NCBI GenBank assembly: GCA_900552715.1
Contig: USAV01000091.1
Location: forward strand, 1 to 7,278
Length of the DNA stretch: 7,278 bases
Source: an uncultured Veillonella sp.
GTDB lineage: Bacteria > Bacillota > Negativicutes > Veillonellales > Veillonellaceae
Direction: 5' to 3'
Made by a program: the position numbers and the translations under genes. Below, one piece after another: positions 5,136-7,278 of this stretch. The first letter of the stretch is position 1; every line of letters begins with the position of its first letter. The notes beneath the pieces were generated by a model, which was not told where the DNA came from, made no database searches, and saw only the letters and a list, made by a program, of their open reading frames with translations.

Positions 5136-5736
5136 TAGGATTTAAAATTGTTAATCTAGATTTACTTTTACAAGTTAAATCTGAGGAACAGATTAGAACA
5201 ATTTTAAATGACTTCGAGAGTCCTCTTAATCCTGATATAGAGAATTTTTGAAATATAAAGCTGTTGAATTTTCAAAAGCAGCAATTGCAAAAACATATTT
5301 AGTAATGGCTTCCTATCAAGGTGAAAATAAAATTGCTGGATATTTTTCATTATCTGGAAGTAAATCTTTTGTTGTAAAAACAAAGGGAAATGAAATTAGT
5401 AAGAAGATGAAACGACGGTTCAATAAGTTTGGTACTTATGATGTTGTTTTGAAACAATATCATATAGCTGCTCCGCTGATTGGACAACTTGGGAAGAATT
5501 ACAAATATAAAGAACTAATTACTGGCGATGAATTATTAACCATGGCTGTAGATATGCTACGTCATGTTCAATCTTTAGTTGGCGGTAAATTTATATACTT
5601 AGAGTGCGAAAATAATGAGAAGTTGATCGGGTTCTATATTAGGAACGGATTTAAAGTGTTTGGTGAACGTAGTTTGGATATAGACGAACAAGATTTTTCG
5701 GGACATGTGTTAATTCAACTCTTGAAATATTTATGA
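5132..5736 (+). pseudogene. GNAT acetyltransferase gene (possible toxin) broken by a one-base frameshift
   Basis: Two overlapping frames together resemble one GNAT-family protein of about 201 residues. The first frame (5132-5251) encodes 39 residues ending LNPDIENF; the second (5248-5736) continues LKYKAVEFSKAAIAKTYLV. In family members as I remember them, this N-terminal stretch runs straight on as NPDVExFLKxKAIxF. Adding one T to the five-T run at 5245-5249 restores a single frame (AAT TTT TTG AAA). The lesion could be a real mutation, a sequencing error in a homopolymer, phase variation, or a -1 slip on TTT before TGA. The GNAT core in the second frame is intact, so function would return if the frame is restored. 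GNAT toxins of the AtaT/TacT type acetylate aminoacyl-tRNA; the two-gene layout suggests a similar role, but this is inference. A terminator follows. Confidence 0.75.
5248..5736 (+). CDS. GNAT-domain 3' frame of the broken acetyltransferase gene
   Basis: The main open frame of the split gene: 162 residues if read from TTG at 5248. Visible GNAT features, numbered from that TTG: strands around YLVMASYQGENKIAGYFSL (17-35); APLIGQLGKNYKYKELITG (75-93), where the acetyl-CoA loop (usually Q/RxxGxG/A) is degenerate; helix GDELLTMAVDMLRHVQ (93-108); strand KFIYLEC (114-120); and FYIRNGFKVFG (129-139), with Tyr130 in the place of the conserved GNAT tyrosine. The C-terminal LIQLLKYL is typical of this subfamily. 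No Shine-Dalgarno precedes the TTG, which overlaps the upstream stop as TTGA, so a separately translated protein is possible only by re-initiation. I think it is better read as the 3' part of one frameshifted gene. Confidence 0.6.
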   Translation: MKYKAVEFSKAAIAKTYLVMASYQGENKIAGYFSLSGSKSFVVKTKGNEISKKMKRRFNKFGTYDVVLKQYHIAAPLIGQLGKNYKYKELITGDELLTMAVDMLRHVQSLVGGKFIYLECENNEKLIGFYIRNGFKVFGERSLDIDEQDFSGHVLIQLLKYL

Positions 5737-5760
5737 TTAGCATTAAATTACATAGTTTTA

Positions 5761-5797
5761 AAAAAGGTGAATGGAAAAATCCATTCACCTTTTTATA
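5761..5797 (+). terminator. Terminator after the GNAT gene
   Basis: Perfect 15-bp stem: AAAAAGGTGAATGGA (5761-5775) with TCCATTCACCTTTTT (5780-5794) and an AAAA loop. The symmetric A-run and T-run would allow bidirectional termination. It lies 24 bases after the stop. Confidence 0.93.
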
Positions 5798-5989
5798 TAT
5801 AAAAGAGTTAGAGCTGTATATACTGTTATGGAATTAGAACAGGCGTGTTCTAATTTATAGAACCCTATGTATCCCTGTCGAATTATTAGTTTGCATCAAT
5901 CTCTACGGTATCGATAATCAGATTTTACCGCTCTAATTGTTGGCACTTCAAATAAGAACGGATTTTATTTTTCATATGAGCTCTATAAA
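5798..5989. other. Gene-free stretch, possibly degraded sequence
   Basis: No frame here has a credible start, ribosome binding site and length. It holds a perfect hairpin (5832-5855). Short open stretches exist on both strands, for example a minus-strand frame ending at a stop near 5918 that reads EVPTIRAVKSDYRYRRD, and a plus-strand stretch reading TALIVGTSNKNGFYFSYEL. These may be remnants of a decayed gene or chance. I cannot assign them to a family. Confidence 0.4.
5832..5855. repeat. Perfect 10-bp inverted repeat, GGCG loop
   Basis: AATTAGAACA (5832-5841), GGCG, TGTTCTAATT (5846-5855). No T-run follows, so it is not an intrinsic terminator. It contains GAAC-N6-GTTC, close to but not the GAAC-N4-GTTC spacing of Gram-positive LexA boxes. 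It could be an operator, an RNA hairpin or the end of a decayed element. Confidence 0.6.
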
Positions 5990-6018
5990 TTGGGGGCTTT
6001 TTTAATCTGTGTTATAAT
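5990..6018 (+). promoter_or_regulatory. Extended -10 promoter of the HsdR-N-like gene
   Basis: TTGGGG (5990-5995), 17-base spacer, perfect TATAAT (6013-6018) preceded by TG at 6010-6011 (TGT-TATAAT), an extended -10 that would offset the weak -35. Predicted start is near 6025, leaving a leader of about 55 bases. Confidence 0.75.
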
Positions 6019-6079
6019 AATCATGAATATAAGATGAATTTGTATTGTAAGGTGATTAAAACAGGTTTGGGTGATAATA

Positions 6080-7238
6080 ATGAATGACATATCACGTATA
6101 TTTAAATCAATAAGGCTCGATAAATACAAGCAAGATACTACTTGTTTGTATGACCCTATTCGACATTTATTAGTTCAAAAAACACCTGAAGAAGAGGTTC
6201 GACAAAAAGCAATTAAGTTTTTACAAGATAAATTAGGTGTACCAGTTGATAGGGTGCTTGTTGAAGAATCAATGAGTCATGTAAAAAAAGGAGCTAGAGG
6301 CAGAGCTGATATTGTTGTGTATCGAGATGATGAACGAAAAGATGCGCTTATGGTTATTGAATGTAAAGCTCCTCATATAGATGTATATTGTGATGATGTA
6401 CTTGAACAAGCTGAACGATATAGAAAGATAGTTAAAGCTGATTATGTTATGCTTATTAATGGGAATCAAGTTGCAATATATCAATCAAAAAAAGAGAAAT
6501 ATTTTGAGGTAGAAAATATTCCTACATACAAAGATTTATTAGATGATAATTTGGCTTTTGTTGAAAAAAGAATCATTAATCCTTATACATATGAACAAGT
6601 AATGTTACAAGAGCTTCAAGAAAAATTTTATGATTGTGGATATTTTGGAGATGATACACCGGAAAATAAGAAAGGATTTTATCTCAATCTTTTAAATTTA
6701 ATATTGTTGAAGGAAGATACTAATAAATTAATTCTTGAGAAAATTGGTGTTATTAAGGATTGCTTTAGAGGTAAGACTAAGTTTGGTAACAGCGGTGGAG
6801 GTTCCTATCAAGTATGGTCGCGATTATTTATTGCGAAGGATCATAAACATAGAGATCAAGTGCTTGGTATTAGTATATGTGGTACAGCTCATACCGAAAA
6901 TGATGAACATTGGGGAACTCGATTGGGTAATACACAATTAAATGTATCTATAACTAATAAAGAAAATAGACATCATTCTTTACAACTTAATTTAGATAAG
7001 TTCTCTAATTATAATTCTCAAACGAATAAGATTGTAATTACTCATAACGGTGCTTTGTCATATGGTAGAGGTGGGTCTATAAAACAAGATATTGTTCGTG
7101 CTTATATACGAAAAAAAGCTCCAGAATTAGTTTGCAATAATTATATATATCTCGGTGAGCTTGATAACTCTCAATTGTTAGAATGGAATCAAGAATCAGT
7201 CCAATCATTTGTGAGAAATCTATTAAAATATGCTATAT
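6080..7238 (+). CDS. Stand-alone HsdR-N-like PD-(D/E)XK nuclease-domain protein, 3'-truncated
   Basis: An open frame of 386 genuine residues, then cut by adapter sequence. The N-terminal ~150 residues match the type I restriction R-subunit N-terminal nuclease fold: Glu62/Glu63, GRADIVVY at 74-81 (Asp77), LMVIECKAP at 90-98 (Glu94 and Lys96, the D-x16-ExK core) and LEQAERYRK at 108-116, giving the QxxxY motif (Gln110, Tyr114). All catalytic residues are present, so nuclease activity is plausible. Residues 151-386 contain no helicase motifs, unlike full HsdR; this half is polar, with GNSGGGSYQVWSRLF (236-250) and ITHNGALSYGRGG (320-332), and I do not recognise it. GTG at 6071 is an alternative in-frame start (three extra residues); GGTGAT at 6070-6075 is a weak, close Shine-Dalgarno for the ATG. 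The AT-rich gene is probably acquired; a defence role is inference. Residues 388 onward (VSYTHLRAHETR) are adapter, not protein. Confidence 0.85.
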
Positions 7239-7278
7239 CTGTCTCTTATACACATCTCCGAGCCCACGAGACCAGAGA
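7239..7278. other. Nextera transposase adapter contamination at contig end
   Basis: 7239-7257 is exactly the 19-base Tn5 mosaic end (CTGTCTCTTATACACATCT). 7258-7272 (CCGAGCCCACGAGAC) is the Nextera read-2 adapter read through from a short insert. 7273-7278 (CAGAGA) should be the first bases of the i7 index; from memory it agrees with the start of N708. The block is library DNA, not part of the organism. Genomic sequence ends at about 7238. Confidence 0.98.

Noticed and set aside
5837..5850. LexA/SOS box
   Set aside because: GAAC and GTTC are six bases apart, whereas the Gram-positive SOS box has four; there is also no neighbouring gene start or promoter.
6735..6941. 68-residue plus-strand open frame inside the nuclease gene
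   Set aside because: Out-of-frame shadow of the well-supported HsdR-N-like coding sequence, with no ribosome binding site.

Overview
The window is about 7.3 kb of low-to-moderate GC bacterial DNA. Gene order, protein sequences and Gram-positive-style Shine-Dalgarno sites suggest Firmicutes/Negativicutes, most likely Veillonella or a close relative. That genus call rests on remembered protein similarity, not on a search. The sequence appears to be the end of a draft contig: its last 40 bases are sequencing adapter, not genome.

Region 1 (1-1891, housekeeping). The 3' part of rph (RNase PH, tRNA 3' maturation) is followed one base later by rdgB/HAM1 (removal of ITP/XTP/dITP from nucleotide pools), then a YfcE-family metallophosphoesterase. 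The same order occurs in Bacillus subtilis (rph-ysnA-ysnB). A perfect 9-bp palindrome lies between rdgB and the phosphoesterase.

Region 2 (1892-4330, metabolism). A long (E. coli-type) S-adenosylmethionine decarboxylase, speD, supplies aminopropyl groups for spermidine and ends at a hairpin terminator. It is followed by a separately promoted malic enzyme with a strong Shine-Dalgarno site and a strong GAAA-loop terminator.

Region 3 (4331-4894, tRNA cluster). tRNA-Pro(UGG) and tRNA-Gly(UCC) sit behind two tandem promoters, one a perfect TTGACA-17-TATAAT. tRNA-Arg(UCU) has its own likely promoter and a terminator. All three encode CCA.

Region 4 (4895-7238, accessory). Directly downstream of tRNA-Arg the sequence becomes AT-rich and the genes are of accessory type. 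A promoter drives a 55-residue basic protein that overlaps (ATGA) a GNAT acetyltransferase gene. The layout resembles a toxin-antitoxin module, but the GNAT frame is broken by an apparent one-base loss in a T tract at 5245-5249. After a terminator and about 340 bp without a convincing gene comes a well-promoted gene for a stand-alone protein with a type I restriction HsdR-like PD-(D/E)XK nuclease domain. This looks like the edge of a tRNA-associated genomic island with a possible defence function (inference).

The nuclease gene is cut at 7239 by a Nextera transposase adapter (7239-7272 plus probable index bases to 7278). Its apparent C-terminus, VSYTHLRAHETR, is translated adapter and not biology. 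The most useful results here are the adapter artefact, the frameshifted GNAT in a two-gene module, and the solitary HsdR-N-type nuclease.
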